DNA of 64,000 nucleotides from Zygnema cylindricum (lineage: Eukaryota; Streptophyta; Zygnematophyceae; Zygnematales; Zygnemataceae), in contig JBBHKE010000890.1 of assembly GCA_037447655.1 (NCBI GenBank), forward strand, positions 1 through 64,000. The letters are read 5' to 3'. Of this stretch, positions 55,637 through 64,000 are shown in pieces. The notes beneath the pieces were generated by a model that did not search any database, was not told the DNA's origin, and saw nothing but the letters and a program-made list of their open reading frames with translations. A program made the position numbers and the translations under genes. Numbering within the stretch: the first letter of the stretch is position 1; each line of letters begins with the position of its first letter.

Positions 55637-56108
55637 GCCTTTTCCACATCAACTCCTCTCTTCTCTTCTCCTCTCCTCAAGGATAATTTCTACAATCTTA
55701 AAATATCACTAAAGAATGATCACACCCCTCAAAACCTCATTCTCCAAATGGATCACTAAAGATCCTCAACAACTATTAATTGACCACAAATGATTTTCAC
55801 CTCTCTCTTAATTTACCACAAAGGATTTTTCCCCTTTCCGTTAATCGACCACAAAATTAACTCCTTAATTCATCTAAAGCTAATGCAAGGATAATTTTGC
55901 AGTTGAATTACGGTGCTTAGATAGACTCTCCAAATAGCTTACAAACCATGCAAACTAACAATGCGGTAAACACTAGTCTCCTTCCAAAATATTTATCCTT
56001 CTATAAAGCGCTCAAAAGAAGCTTCCACGAAGAAAATCGTACACGCCTTCGTCTTTGAAATGCACAAATTTAGAGTAAGAAGTTTTATGCGTGTAATATT
56101 AAAGATTG
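55637..56108. other. Unique-looking spacer between F and J
   Basis: About 470 bp without recognisable coding or repeat similarity; CT-rich at the start (TCTCTTCTCTTCTCCTCTCC), then AT-rich. No gene is seen. Confidence 0.5.
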
Positions 56109-57045
56109 TGTAACTTTGTGACCTATATCGGCCCACAATGTATCCAGCTTATATGAAGCCTCTAAGATAATATTTGACCATTTGACTTTCCCACTAAATA
56201 AGTGCTGCCTATGCACACTAGTATTCTGCCCACTTTCACCTTTGTGAAGGCTCAAATCCCTTAAGCCAAACGCAAAAACAATCACGGAATTTGCTCCTTG
56301 AGCAATAAGTTATGGCTGGCCAAAGATGGCTAATAAATACAAAAGGGCTCTGGGAAAAAGGCGCCTCCAAAATTGCCTAAGTCCTAAATCCTAGTTCCTC
56401 TCTAAACCCCATACTACTAAAGTCCCTAACCAATCACATAAGTGTACAGTACAAGAAGGTACAAATGTTGTTGTCCTTCTTGTACGACCATGGTACTGTA
56501 TAGCCGTCCCGCTGATGCCCTTCAGTTTATGAGCCATGGTTCCTCTACCAATAGTATATGTTTTCCACTCATGGCTTGCCACGTGTCATTTGACAACGTT
56601 CTCTGAATAAACCACTAAATGTCCACTCTGGTGCATCGGCTCCACTGTGAGCTGTCCAATCCAAAAACGAAATTTAATTTCGTCCGTTGTATTAAATGTT
56701 TTTTCGTTTATTCTGTACGGTCCTATTTTGTTCCCTAAATATGTTGCCATAAAACTGTTTAATTACTTATCGCACCCTATATGTGTATCGATTCATCTAC
56801 GACTTGAGGGATAAGGCGGACAACTATATTTTATGGTAGTAGTTAGTAGGACTTAGGATCAAATCATGATCTAACTGCCTAAATTTTGAAAGGAACTGAT
56901 CCTCGTGCTCTAAGGCTATCTTGTCTCTTTCTGTGCCTAAGGCAGCCATGGGTGGTGTGAATCCTTTGTGACTACAAGTAGTATGAGTGCTAAGTAACAC
57001 CACAGACTAACAAAAAAAATAGTTTTTTAATCACCTTTTTCAACA
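56109..57045 (-). repeat. 3' LTR of element J
   Basis: 937 bp, minus strand from TGTTGAAAAAGGTGATT to AAAGTTACA. It has CACGTG at 56580-56585, GTAC cores at 56447-56495, the hairpin TGCTC-CTT-GAGCA near 56292 and GCCA/TGGC near 56319. A box B-like AGGATCAAATCATG lies at about 56857 (plus strand). Confidence 0.82.
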
Positions 57046-57604
57046 ATCCCCTTATTTTCTAATATATTTTTTGCTTTAGCCCACACTTCTCCCTACAAAA
57101 AAACAATTTAGGAGAAGGGGCCAGTTTAGTCATCATATTTGCTACCATCTCCCTATCCGGTCTATATTCCAAACTAATGATTTTATTCTCGACTTTCTCT
57201 CTAAAAAAACGCAATCTGATATCCATGTGCTTTTCTTTGAAATGATGTTTTAGATTTGTTGCAATTACAATTGCAGCTTCATTATCACAAAATATCTTTT
57301 GCACTCCATCCTTTATATAACCAAGTCTTTGAAGCAATGCTTTCACCCACATCAAATCTTTCACAACCGAATAACAGGCCATATACATAGCCTCCATGGT
57401 GGAGTGAGCAATGACCTTCTGTTGCTTGCTGTTCCAACGACAAGCCCTATTCCCAACATGAAACACATACCTTGAAGTACACCTCCTTAACAAAGCATCC
57501 CTATAACTGGAATAACTCCAAGTGGTTATGTCAATACTATCATCCCCTAAATGCCACCATTGATCTCTTGTTTGTATCAAGAACCGCATTACCCTCTTTG
57601 TCAC
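57046..57604 (-). pseudogene. Element J RNase H (181-codon piece)
   Basis: The piece 57059-57604 carries TTWSYSSYRDALLRRCTSR, VGNRACRWNSKQQKVIAHST, EAMYMACYSVVKDLMWVKAL, KIFCDNEAAIVIATN, HHFKEKHMDIRLRF and MVANMMTKLAPSPKL. The first acidic residue of the TWSD motif is changed to Y and EAEYM to EAMYM, so catalysis would be lost. Ends with the purine tract AAATAAGGGGAT before the LTR. Confidence 0.82.
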
Positions 57605-58917
57605 TTCCTAGTGTTTTTTTTTAGGATCATTCAAGCTCCTACTTAATATTCCTACAACTGCCGCTATATCAAGATGGGTTCAATCCATAAAATATATCAA
57701 ACTATCGACAACCTGTCAGTACATAATGTTTTGCATAAACAACTGTTTCCTCTAGTCCCAACTCACCATCGAAAACCACAACTCCCTTTTATGTACTCCC
57801 CTGATTTCCCTTCTTTAAATCGATTAGAGTTATACAATTATTTGCCTTATCTATTTTAATTTTTTCGAGCATGTTTGTGATTACCTCTTTTTCAATTAGT
57901 CTAATTATTTTTTTCCATCTATCCCGCTTGATCTGAATTCCCAAAACATATTTTGCTTCCCCCAAACCCTTCATTTCAAGTCTATTCCTTAAATCCTTTT
58001 TACATCCATTTATTTTCTCCATTGAATTACTCATGACAAGCAAATAATCAAATAGATGGCAATTAAAATTATATCTTCCTTATCCTAAAATAAATTAATG
58101 GAATGATCCATGTTGATTCGGATGTATCCCAAACTTTTTAAAAACTCGTTCAGTTTCTTGTTTTTTTTGGTGCGGGGCCTTTTTTAATCGATAAAGAGAC
58201 TTTATAAGTCTGCACACCTTGCTTTCTTCTCCTTTTTCCTCAAATCCTTCCTTTTGGTACATGAAGATCTTTTCTTCCAATTCTCCCTACAAAAAAGTTG
58301 TTTTAATGTCCATTTGGGTTCACTTCTATGTCTTCCGTTGCCGCCAAACTAAGTAGAATTTTGGACGGAGGGAAATCTACAACCGGAGCAAAGGTCTCCT
58401 AATATTTGATCCCTTTCTTTTGTGTGAACCTTTTAGCCACTAAACTTGTCTTATACCAGGTTATAGTGTTATCCATATTGAGTTTTAACCCACTTGCATT
58501 GAATCAGTTTTATGTTTGGTGGACATTACACCAACTCCCATGCATTTGCTTCCATGATGGAAGCCATTACATCATTGATATCTATCATACATCTACTGAT
58601 TTGTACTATTAATTGTTTCCGAATAGGTTTGGGGTTCACTCAAATGTGACAGCTTAGTTACCTTGTATTTACTTTTCTTTCTTCAAGTCTCTTGCAACTT
58701 CTCCTCCCTCCTTCAAAGTCTAATGCCGGAATGGAGGGTAAACTCGGAATTTCTCTAAATGACTTAATCTTCTCCCCTTTCTATGGAGTCCATCTATGGT
58801 CTTACTCCCCTATCCGTGGAGTTTATTTCAGGCCTTTCCTTGTCCTCTTTCTTGGTTTGAATTGAAAACTCTGGCTCCAAATGAGAGTTATAATAGGTCA
58901 GTTTTTCCTCTTCATAT
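57605..58917 (-). pseudogene. Element J RT and linker, decayed
   Basis: Short pieces: 57789-58043 (MKGLGEAKYVLGIQIKRD, the RT end), 58095-58280 (MEEKIFMYQKEGFEEKGEES, KSLYRLKKAP), further RT blocks at 58300-58560 in changing frames and an acidic linker to 58917. The YVDD block near 58050 is out of frame and partly deleted. Confidence 0.75.
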
Positions 58918-59111
58918 ATAAACTACTACTTGTCTCTCTTTGGACATCATATGCAGCCATGGCTTCTAGCTCCCTCTCCAACCTTCATTGACTACAGCAA
59001 GTGTGGGAGTTGAAGAGAGAGTTAGAGGCAGATTGCCTCTCCTTCTTTTATGCATTTTATGTTTACAAGTTAAAACCTAGAAAAAACTAAAAAAGACATT
59101 ACGTTTATACA
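58918..59111 (-). mobile_element. LTR U3 fragment inside element J
   Basis: About 194 bp match the U3 start of the A/K-type LTRs (minus strand TGTATAAACGTAATG; AGCCATGGC, CTAGCTCCCTCTCCAACCTT on plus). It replaces about 200 bp of the integrase C-terminal region. No target duplication is seen, so it may be a recombination scar rather than an insertion. Confidence 0.65.
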
Positions 59112-59611
59112 CTACTTCCAACTTGACCGATCTGTATCAAGACTCAACATTAGACAACTGAAAACCTTTAAGTGTGAAACATCTGTTTTTCGGCCAGTCA
59201 ATCTCTCATAAGGTGTTGGCCTTTTACTCCCAAAGAAAGAACTGTATTCTTGAGATAATTTGCACAGTTTTTTGTTTCCCATCAGAATATTTTCCCTATC
59301 TTCTTATCCGACAGCATACTCCTGGCAATATCATTTAGTGTTCTTTTTAATATCTCGGCTACACCATTCTGCTCGGGATTTTCAAGGAATATCTTTTAGT
59401 GTTTTACTCCATCTTCTCTCAAAAAATCCTCAAACTTATTGGAGGAATGCTCTCCCCCCATTATCACTTTTCACTCTCTTAATAGTGGTTTCTTGGAGTT
59501 TCTCACTCCATGCTTTATATACCTTGAAAATATGTCGGGCTTCTAATTTATTTTTCAGAAATACACTGTTGAATACTGAGACCAATCATTGGTGATAGTC
59601 ATCATAAACCT
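59112..59611 (-). pseudogene. Element J integrase remnant
   Basis: Minus-strand blocks show the integrase C-terminal side (ERLTGRKTDVSHLKVF-like), the AEAMNCAN-type region near 59270, EQNGVAE region near 59360, SDNGGE region near 59460 and the TITNDWS region near 59595. Frames change several times. It stops abruptly at the K1 LTR remnant. Confidence 0.7.
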
Positions 59612-60526
59612 TGAAATTCTATGGGCTCCATTGTTTCGATAAGGTTTACCTTCCTCTTTCTTCCTCTCATCACGCTTCCGCTCGTCACCCCGCCGTTCCT
59701 CTTATCACGCTTCCGCCAATCACCACCAGCTGTAAATGCAGTTACCCTCTCACTTCCCCTACGAAGCTCCAAAGTGCTTTCCTTACAAGAATTATCCCCA
59801 TGGTAAAGCTCCAAGTCCATGAGGAGCCATCCATTGCCTGCATACGATAAATGATGTTTTCGTACTCATTTGGGAGTTTCATAAGTAGTGTATTGATCTT
59901 TCTCTCCTTAGATTCTACATACCTTGCACTAGCAAGCTCGACATATAACGCAGCAATATCATTGCAAAACTCTATCATGTTACCCGCCTTTATAAACATA
60001 GGCATCTATTTCCTATTTTACTAACTGTTGCCCTCTGAATAGTCTCACTCTTATAAATCTGCCTTAGTGTTTCCCATATTTCCGAAGACTTGGTAAGGCT
60101 TAAAAGAGTGATAGCTATGGACTTAGACACATATCTAAGTATAAAATGTTTTGCTATAGTGTTTTTATACTCCCAAGTTTTACTATCATTTTCTTCAGTT
60201 TTACTTATAACCCTTCTAAGTGAAGATGTGGCGGAGAGCATAGCTCCCCTCACCATAAGTGTCCCTTTATCCTTCTCCCCTATTTCCCCATCCACGGAAA
60301 GGTTTTTCCCTTCACCTTTTGATTCATTTGAACTCCGATTGATATTTTGGCAGCCTGAGATGATTCTCCATAGTAACCTCCTCCAAAACCAGGTGGCGAA
60401 CATCTCACTTGTCCCGAAACAATTCCCCATAAGTGCTTCTCAAAAAGCAATCCCTCCATAATAAACTCCCAATAAGTGATGTCTGTTCCATCGAACATAG
60501 GCACCCTAGATGGTGGGCCCATAACC
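59612..60526 (-). pseudogene. Element K1: gag-only remnant with 22 bp of LTR
   Basis: A 22-bp LTR end (TGAAATTCTATGGGCTCCAT, 59612-) is joined to gag. Pieces: 60280-60570 (AMEPIEFQVMGPPSRVPMFD, YWEFIMEGLLFEKHLWG), 59990-60430 and 59742-60005 (FCNDIAALYVELASARYVES; LMKLPNEYENIIYRMQAM), 59602-59820 (LELRRGSERVTAF). Zinc knuckle, pol and most of the 3' LTR are deleted. The gag is nearly the same as in K2. Primer site 60512-60526. Confidence 0.75.
60512..60526 (-). promoter_or_regulatory. Primer-binding site of element K1
   Basis: The minus strand reads GGTTATGGGCCCACC next to the LTR end ATTTCA. It is identical to the sites in B, H and I although this LTR family is very different, which shows that the primer choice is fixed across the group. 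Confidence 0.8.
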
Positions 60527-61288
60527 TGAAATTCTATGGGCTCCATTGCCCACAAAATTCGCAGATCCAAAAGAAGCTAATCTAGATAGTGCCAACTCCA
60601 AGTTGATATAAACCCAAATGAATGATTCCCTTGATAATTAGAACCCCAATACACCTTCATCGCTGTGGAAGAGAGACCTTTTGTGTGCTTAGTTTCCACC
60701 ACAGAATTGCAAAGCTTGAATATGTGTTTTGGACAATTTTCCCCATCTTGACTTTCCCACTGAATAAGTGCCACCCTGGCACGCAAAGACTCTGACCGAC
60801 TATACCCCTGTGTAGCTTGGACTCCTCGAGTCTGCAGCAAAAAGAATCACTGAATTTGCTCACCGGAGCATAAGTTATGGCTGGTCAAAGTTGACCTTTA
60901 TAGTTACAAGCTCTCTTAGAGAGAGGTACCTAAATATCACTAAGTCTTGGTCTGCCTACTCACGACTACCTACTACTAAACCCTAGTCCAATAGGAACAC
61001 TATATAGTACAAGAAGGTACAATAGGAGATGTACTTATTGTACGGCCATTGTACGACATGGTCTTCAAGGTGACACCTGTGAAATCGGGAGCCATGGTTC
61101 CTCCTCCCATCTTCTCCGGTATCAAATAATGTGGCGCCACGTGGCACCGCGTGACGCTATCTCTAAATGCCGCCAAAAGCTCACTTCGCGTGGCGGCTAC
61201 AATGGCGGCCGTCCGATCAAAACATATTTTACACAGTTCAGATTCGCGTACATGCGTGAATTGCTCATTTTCGTTAGTCTGCCGTTAA

Positions 61289-61474
61289 TTAGCTGTTGCG
61301 TTAACGTTTATATATCTTTGAAACCCGTCGCGTGTATCGTTTCGTCAACGCCTTGTTGGTTAAGGCTTACCTCTACAAATATTAGCTGTTGCGTTAACGT
61401 CTATATATCTTTGAAACCCGTCGCGTGTATCGTTTTGTCAACGCCTTGTTGGTTAAGGCTTACCTCTACAAATA
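61289..61474 (+). repeat. 93-bp tandem duplication in the K LTR covering a box A
   Basis: Two units of 93 bp (61289-61381 and 61382-61474) differ at only two positions. Each contains CAACGCCTTGTTGGTTAAGG, the box A half of the tRNA-like module, while box B (CATGGTTCAAATCTG, 61488-) occurs once. The high identity points to a recent duplication. Confidence 0.88.
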
Positions 61475-61507
61475 TAACCACAGACCATGGTTCAAATCTG
61501 ATATAGA
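61429..61507 (+). other. tRNA-like module in the K LTR, antisense to the element
   Basis: The plus strand has CTTGTTGGTTAAGGCTTACC (box A-like), CTACAAATATAACCACAG and CATGGTTCAAATCTGATA (box B-like), spaced as in type II tRNAs. It is equivalent to 12258-12325 in A and 25403-25475 in D. Confidence 0.5.
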
Positions 61508-61885
61508 GCAGTTTTTGGCTATTTCTTAGTTTGTTAGAACTCTCTACTTCTATATTTATAAATACCTATTGTACCCCTCACATGCCATCGTTGACTCTAA
61601 GGTAAAGGCTAAAGCTAACGTCTATTATAGGATGTAGGTGCCAGGATGAAATCCAGGATCCGGCATAAACATTTTGGTACAAACTACGAATTAGCCTATC
61701 CTTTTTAGGCAGCCATGGCTCTAGCTCTCTCTCTGGTCTTCAGTGACTGCAACAAGTATGGGGACCGGAGAGAGTTGAGCGAGAAGCATGTTGCCTTTGC
61801 TGACTTACTCTATTTATTTTTCCAATACATATCTAGAAAATACATAAATTTCAACACTCCCCTTATTTTCTAGTCTACTTTCTTT

Positions 61886-62176
61886 TCAACTCCCACTAAA
61901 AAATATATATATAATATTTTTTTTTCTTCTTTTCACTTTCCTCTTTCTTTTCTCCTCGTAAAACTTTAAGTGAATACTCTTGTATTTTAAAAGGTCCATT
62001 ATATGAGCTGAAATAAACATTCCATCTTGCTGATCACATATTTTATTTAGCATACAATTTTCCATAAATCCAAGCAAAGATTTTATCCCACTCATCTCTT
62101 TTCCATCCACACAGAATCCGATTTCCCTCTTGCAATTAAAAAAAACCAGCCCCATCCCCAATCTGCGACACCACAC
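61886..62176 (-). pseudogene. K2 RNase H remnant
   Basis: The 96-codon frame resembles the RNase H part with gaps: MSGIKSLLGFMENCMLNKIC corresponds to LMWVKSLLGELGHLKSGVQK and the following FCDNQ; then ISAHIMDLLKYKSIHLKF corresponds to the AISANPKHHFKAKHMDIRLSF stretch. It is in another frame than 62184-62927; the shift is at a T8 run near 62140. A very basic tail (EEKRKRKVKRRKKN) is unlike the other elements. Confidence 0.55.
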
Positions 62177-62183
62177 CCAGATG

Positions 62184-62927
62184 CTAACCCTTTACAGGCA
62201 CACCACCATAAATGCCATCACTCCCATTAGTGATGTCAAAACCATTACCCCCCATATTTATCGTTATATCAAGAGTCCCCACTAAGTTCCTCATAAAATC
62301 TACATCTTCCAAGCTCATATTTTTATCCATGATACTCACCCCATTTTCTGAACTTTCCTCACTCTCTCCCATGGAATTCTTTCCACTATCACTTTCTATA
62401 ATGATTCCCAAAGAGTATTTCTCCTCCCCTAAGCTTTTCATTAAATATTTCTTTTCTCCACTATCATTTAAAACCCCCTCTAGTTTTACTTCTCCCCTTT
62501 CCTCCAAATCCGTTGAAGTCTCCTTTTCCAACCAGTTTTCTGTTTCCCAAATATTTATAGAATTATCCTTATTATTTTTATTTTTCCCTTTTTCATTTAT
62601 GTATCCTAGATCTGACTTTCTCATTTCTAACTCATACTTTCTACACTCCTTGACATCCTCATCATTTCTAACTCCCTCAAGTACCTCCCTTCCCTTTACT
62701 TCCCTTATACCTCCAAAAGCACATCGTTGCTTTCGTGTAATTTCCGCGTACTTCTCTCTCTTCTCCATTCTACCAATGTGAAGAAGCTCCAATATTTCTT
62801 CATCCTCTTTCTCCTCTTCCCCTTCTTCCTCCTCTTTCACATTCCAACTTCTAAGTTCTTCCAAACAAGGACACTCCTCTATATAGTGACCCGGTTCTCT
62901 ACAAAAGAAGCAAACACCCTTTTTCAA
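62184..62927 (-). CDS. K2 zinc knuckle fused to collapsed Pol (247-codon open frame)
   Basis: The open frame begins (at a TTG; the frame itself extends a little upstream) with the intact CCHC knuckle CFFCREPGHYIEEC, then a very acidic run (EEEEGEEEKEDEE), TRKQRCAFGGIRE (just before protease), DEDVKECRKYELEMRKSD (integrase GYDEDVKGYRVYDL block), a long polar linker, KKYLMKSLGEEKYSLGIIIE (RT end) and DFMRNLVGTL...NMGGNGFDITNGSDGIYGG (RNase H start). All intervening parts, including protease, integrase and RT active sites, are gone, yet the frame has no stop. Whether this is a functional Gag-like product or chance is unknown. Confidence 0.55.
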   Translation of the reverse strand: MKKGVCFFCREPGHYIEECPCLEELRSWNVKEEEEGEEEKEDEEILELLHIGRMEKREKYAEITRKQRCAFGGIREVKGREVLEGVRNDEDVKECRKYELEMRKSDLGYINEKGKNKNNKDNSINIWETENWLEKETSTDLEERGEVKLEGVLNDSGEKKYLMKSLGEEKYSLGIIIESDSGKNSMGESEESSENGVSIMDKNMSLEDVDFMRNLVGTLDITINMGGNGFDITNGSDGIYGGVPVKG

Positions 62928-63856
62928 AGCTCCCTTTTTTTTTCCTCTCCCTCTCTTTCCACCAAAGTTCTGATAAGGTTTACCTTCGTCTTTTTCCTCT
63001 CATCACGCTTCCGATCGTCACCGCCGTTCCTCTCATCACGCTTGCGCCAATCACCACCAGTTGTAAATGCAGTCACCCTCTCACTTCCCCTACGAAGCTC
63101 CAAAGTACTTTCCCTCACAAGAATTATCCCCATGGTAAAGCTCCAAGTCTATGAGGAGCTATCCATTGCCTGAATACAATAAATGATGTTTTCGTACTCA
63201 TCTGGGAGTTTCATGAGTAGTGTATTGATCTTTCTCTCCTCAGATTCTACATACCCCGCACTAGCAAGCTCAACATATAATGCAGCAATATCATTGCAAA
63301 ACCATATCATGTTACCGCCTTTATAAACATAGGCCTCTATTTCATGTTTTACTAACTGCTGCCTCTGAATAGTCTCACATTTATAAATATGCCTTAGTGT
63401 TTCCCATATTTCCGAAGACTTGGTAAGACTTAAAAGAGTGATAGCTATGGACTTAGACACATATCTAAGTAATAGATGTTTTGCTATAGTGTTTTTATAC
63501 TCCAAAATTTTACTATCATTTTCTTCAGTTTACTTATAATCCCTCTAAGTGAAGATGTGACGGAGAGCATAGCTCCCCTCACCATAAATGTCCCTTTATC
63601 ATTCTCCCCTATTTCCCCATCCACTGAAAGGTTTTTCCCTTCACCTTTTGATTCATCTGAACTCTGGTTGATATTCTAGGCAACCTCAGATGATTCTCCC
63701 TTGTAACCTCTTTTAAAGCCAAGTGGCGGACATCTCACTTGTCCCGAAGCAATTCCCCATAAGTGCTTCTCGAAAAGCAATCCCTCCTTAATAAACTCCC
63801 AATAAGTGAAGTTTGTTCCATCGAACATTGGCACCCTAGATGGTGGGCCCAAAACC
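62928..63856 (-). pseudogene. K2 Gag
   Basis: Pieces: 63676-63876 (VLGPPSRVPMFDGTNFTYWE; ends at TAG), 63149-63505 (EYKNTIAKHLLLRYVSKSIA, WETLRHIYKCETIQRQQLVK, YKGGNMIWFCNDIAALYVEL) and 62924-63133 (RESTLELRRGSERVTAFTTG). A one-base deletion near 63530 and a run of A (T9 on plus, about 62935) shift the frame; the second lies just before the zinc knuckle. The primer site reads GGTTTTGGGCCCACC (one change). Confidence 0.75.
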
Positions 63857-64000
63857 TGAAATTCTGTGGTCTCCATTGACCCACAGAATGAGCAGCCTAT
63901 GTAAAGCCTCTAGGACAATATTTGCCCCTTCTACTTTCCCGCTGAATAAGCGTCTCCAGGAACACAAATATTCTGACCACTCTCACCCATGTGAGGACAA
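63857..64000 (-). repeat. 5' LTR of K2, cut by the window end
   Basis: Only the U5 end is in the window (minus strand, ending AGAATTTCA). Its U5 is of the ordinary type (GCCTCTAGGACAATATTTGC) and differs from the K1/K2 shared LTR, so the two LTRs flanking K2 are not a recent pair. Confidence 0.7.

Larger units (their letters stand above)
56109..59611 (-). mobile_element. Ty1/copia retrotransposon J (minus), 5' part missing
   Basis: It has a complete 3' LTR (56109-57045), RNase H, RT, linker and part of the integrase. A foreign U3 fragment interrupts it (58918-59111), and it ends at 59611, where K1 begins. Gag, protease and the 5' LTR are lost. It is most similar to element B by eye. Confidence 0.8.
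60527..61856 (-). repeat. LTR shared by K1 and K2
   Basis: 1330 bp on the minus strand from TGTTGAAATTTATG to AATTTCA. It lies between the K2 purine tract and the K1 primer site, so it serves as 3' LTR of K2 and 5' LTR of K1. It has CACGTG (61138-61143), five GTAC cores (60999-61055), the hairpins GTGCCA-CCC-TGGCAC (60768-60782), GACTC-CTC-GAGTC (about 60819) and TGCTC-ACCG-GAGCA (about 60859), and a duplicated tRNA-like segment. About 165 bp near 60575-60740 have no counterpart in the other U5 regions. Confidence 0.8.
61857..63856 (-). mobile_element. Element K2: compact, non-autonomous copia derivative
   Basis: The internal region is only 2.0 kb against 4.35 kb in I. It lies between the shared LTR (purine tract complement CTCCCCTTATTTTCTAG at 61857-61873) and a 5' LTR starting at 63857 that runs off the window. 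Gag is nearly full length. Pol is reduced to short blocks taken in order from protease, integrase, linker, RT and RNase H; every catalytic centre is missing. It would depend on related elements for enzymes. Confidence 0.75.

Noticed and set aside
62212-62781. 189-codon plus-strand open frame rich in Ser, Phe and Leu
   Set aside because: It is the exact antisense of the K2 zinc-knuckle/collapsed-pol frame, whose minus strand has clear copia motifs.

Overview
This window is an almost gene-free stretch of a eukaryotic nuclear genome, most probably a green plant. Three observations support that. There are many Ty1/copia-type LTR retrotransposons nested in one another. Their primer-binding sites are an exact 15-base complement of the anticodon arm of plant-type initiator tRNA-Met. 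G-box/ABRE-like CACGTG motifs recur in the LTRs. The species cannot be named from the sequence.

Layout. 1-3.3 kb: AT-rich DNA packed with small non-autonomous DNA transposons. One MULE-like copy has a 9-bp target duplication, and there are two TIR elements starting TACACCG. 4.1-5.1 kb: the only plausible host gene, a two-exon gene for a small secreted protein with two motifs resembling beta/gamma-crystallin Greek keys. 5.8-6.7 kb: three tRNA-derived SINE copies plus a tandem array of the SINE tail. 6.7-11.6 kb: mostly unrecognised AT-rich DNA with one more TIR element and a 28-bp tandem repeat.

11.6-55.6 kb: an unbroken pile of related Ty1/copia elements. A (minus) is interrupted by B (minus). 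Fragment C and element D (minus) follow. E (plus) holds a solo LTR of another family. F (minus) is split by two complete elements: I (plus, 38590-45039, TSD GAAAG) and H (minus, 46244-52696, TSD TATTT). 56.1-64 kb: decayed element J, then K1 and K2, which share one LTR. K2 is a compact derivative whose pol region has collapsed through several in-frame deletions.

All internal regions follow the order Gag-zinc knuckle-protease-integrase-reverse transcriptase-RNase H. All carry stops or frameshifts. Element I is the best preserved, with only two in-frame stops and LTRs of equal length (1049 bp) that are about 97% identical by eye. The LTRs of otherwise diverged families share an unusual set of parts: a half-tRNA primer site at the gag start, a series of short leader hairpins that co-vary between families, a cluster of GTAC palindromes next to a G-box, and an antisense tRNA-like module in U3. 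These shared parts are the most interesting content of the window.

All comparisons were made by eye. Element ends supported by TSD, PBS or PPT should be accurate to a base or two; other junctions are approximate.
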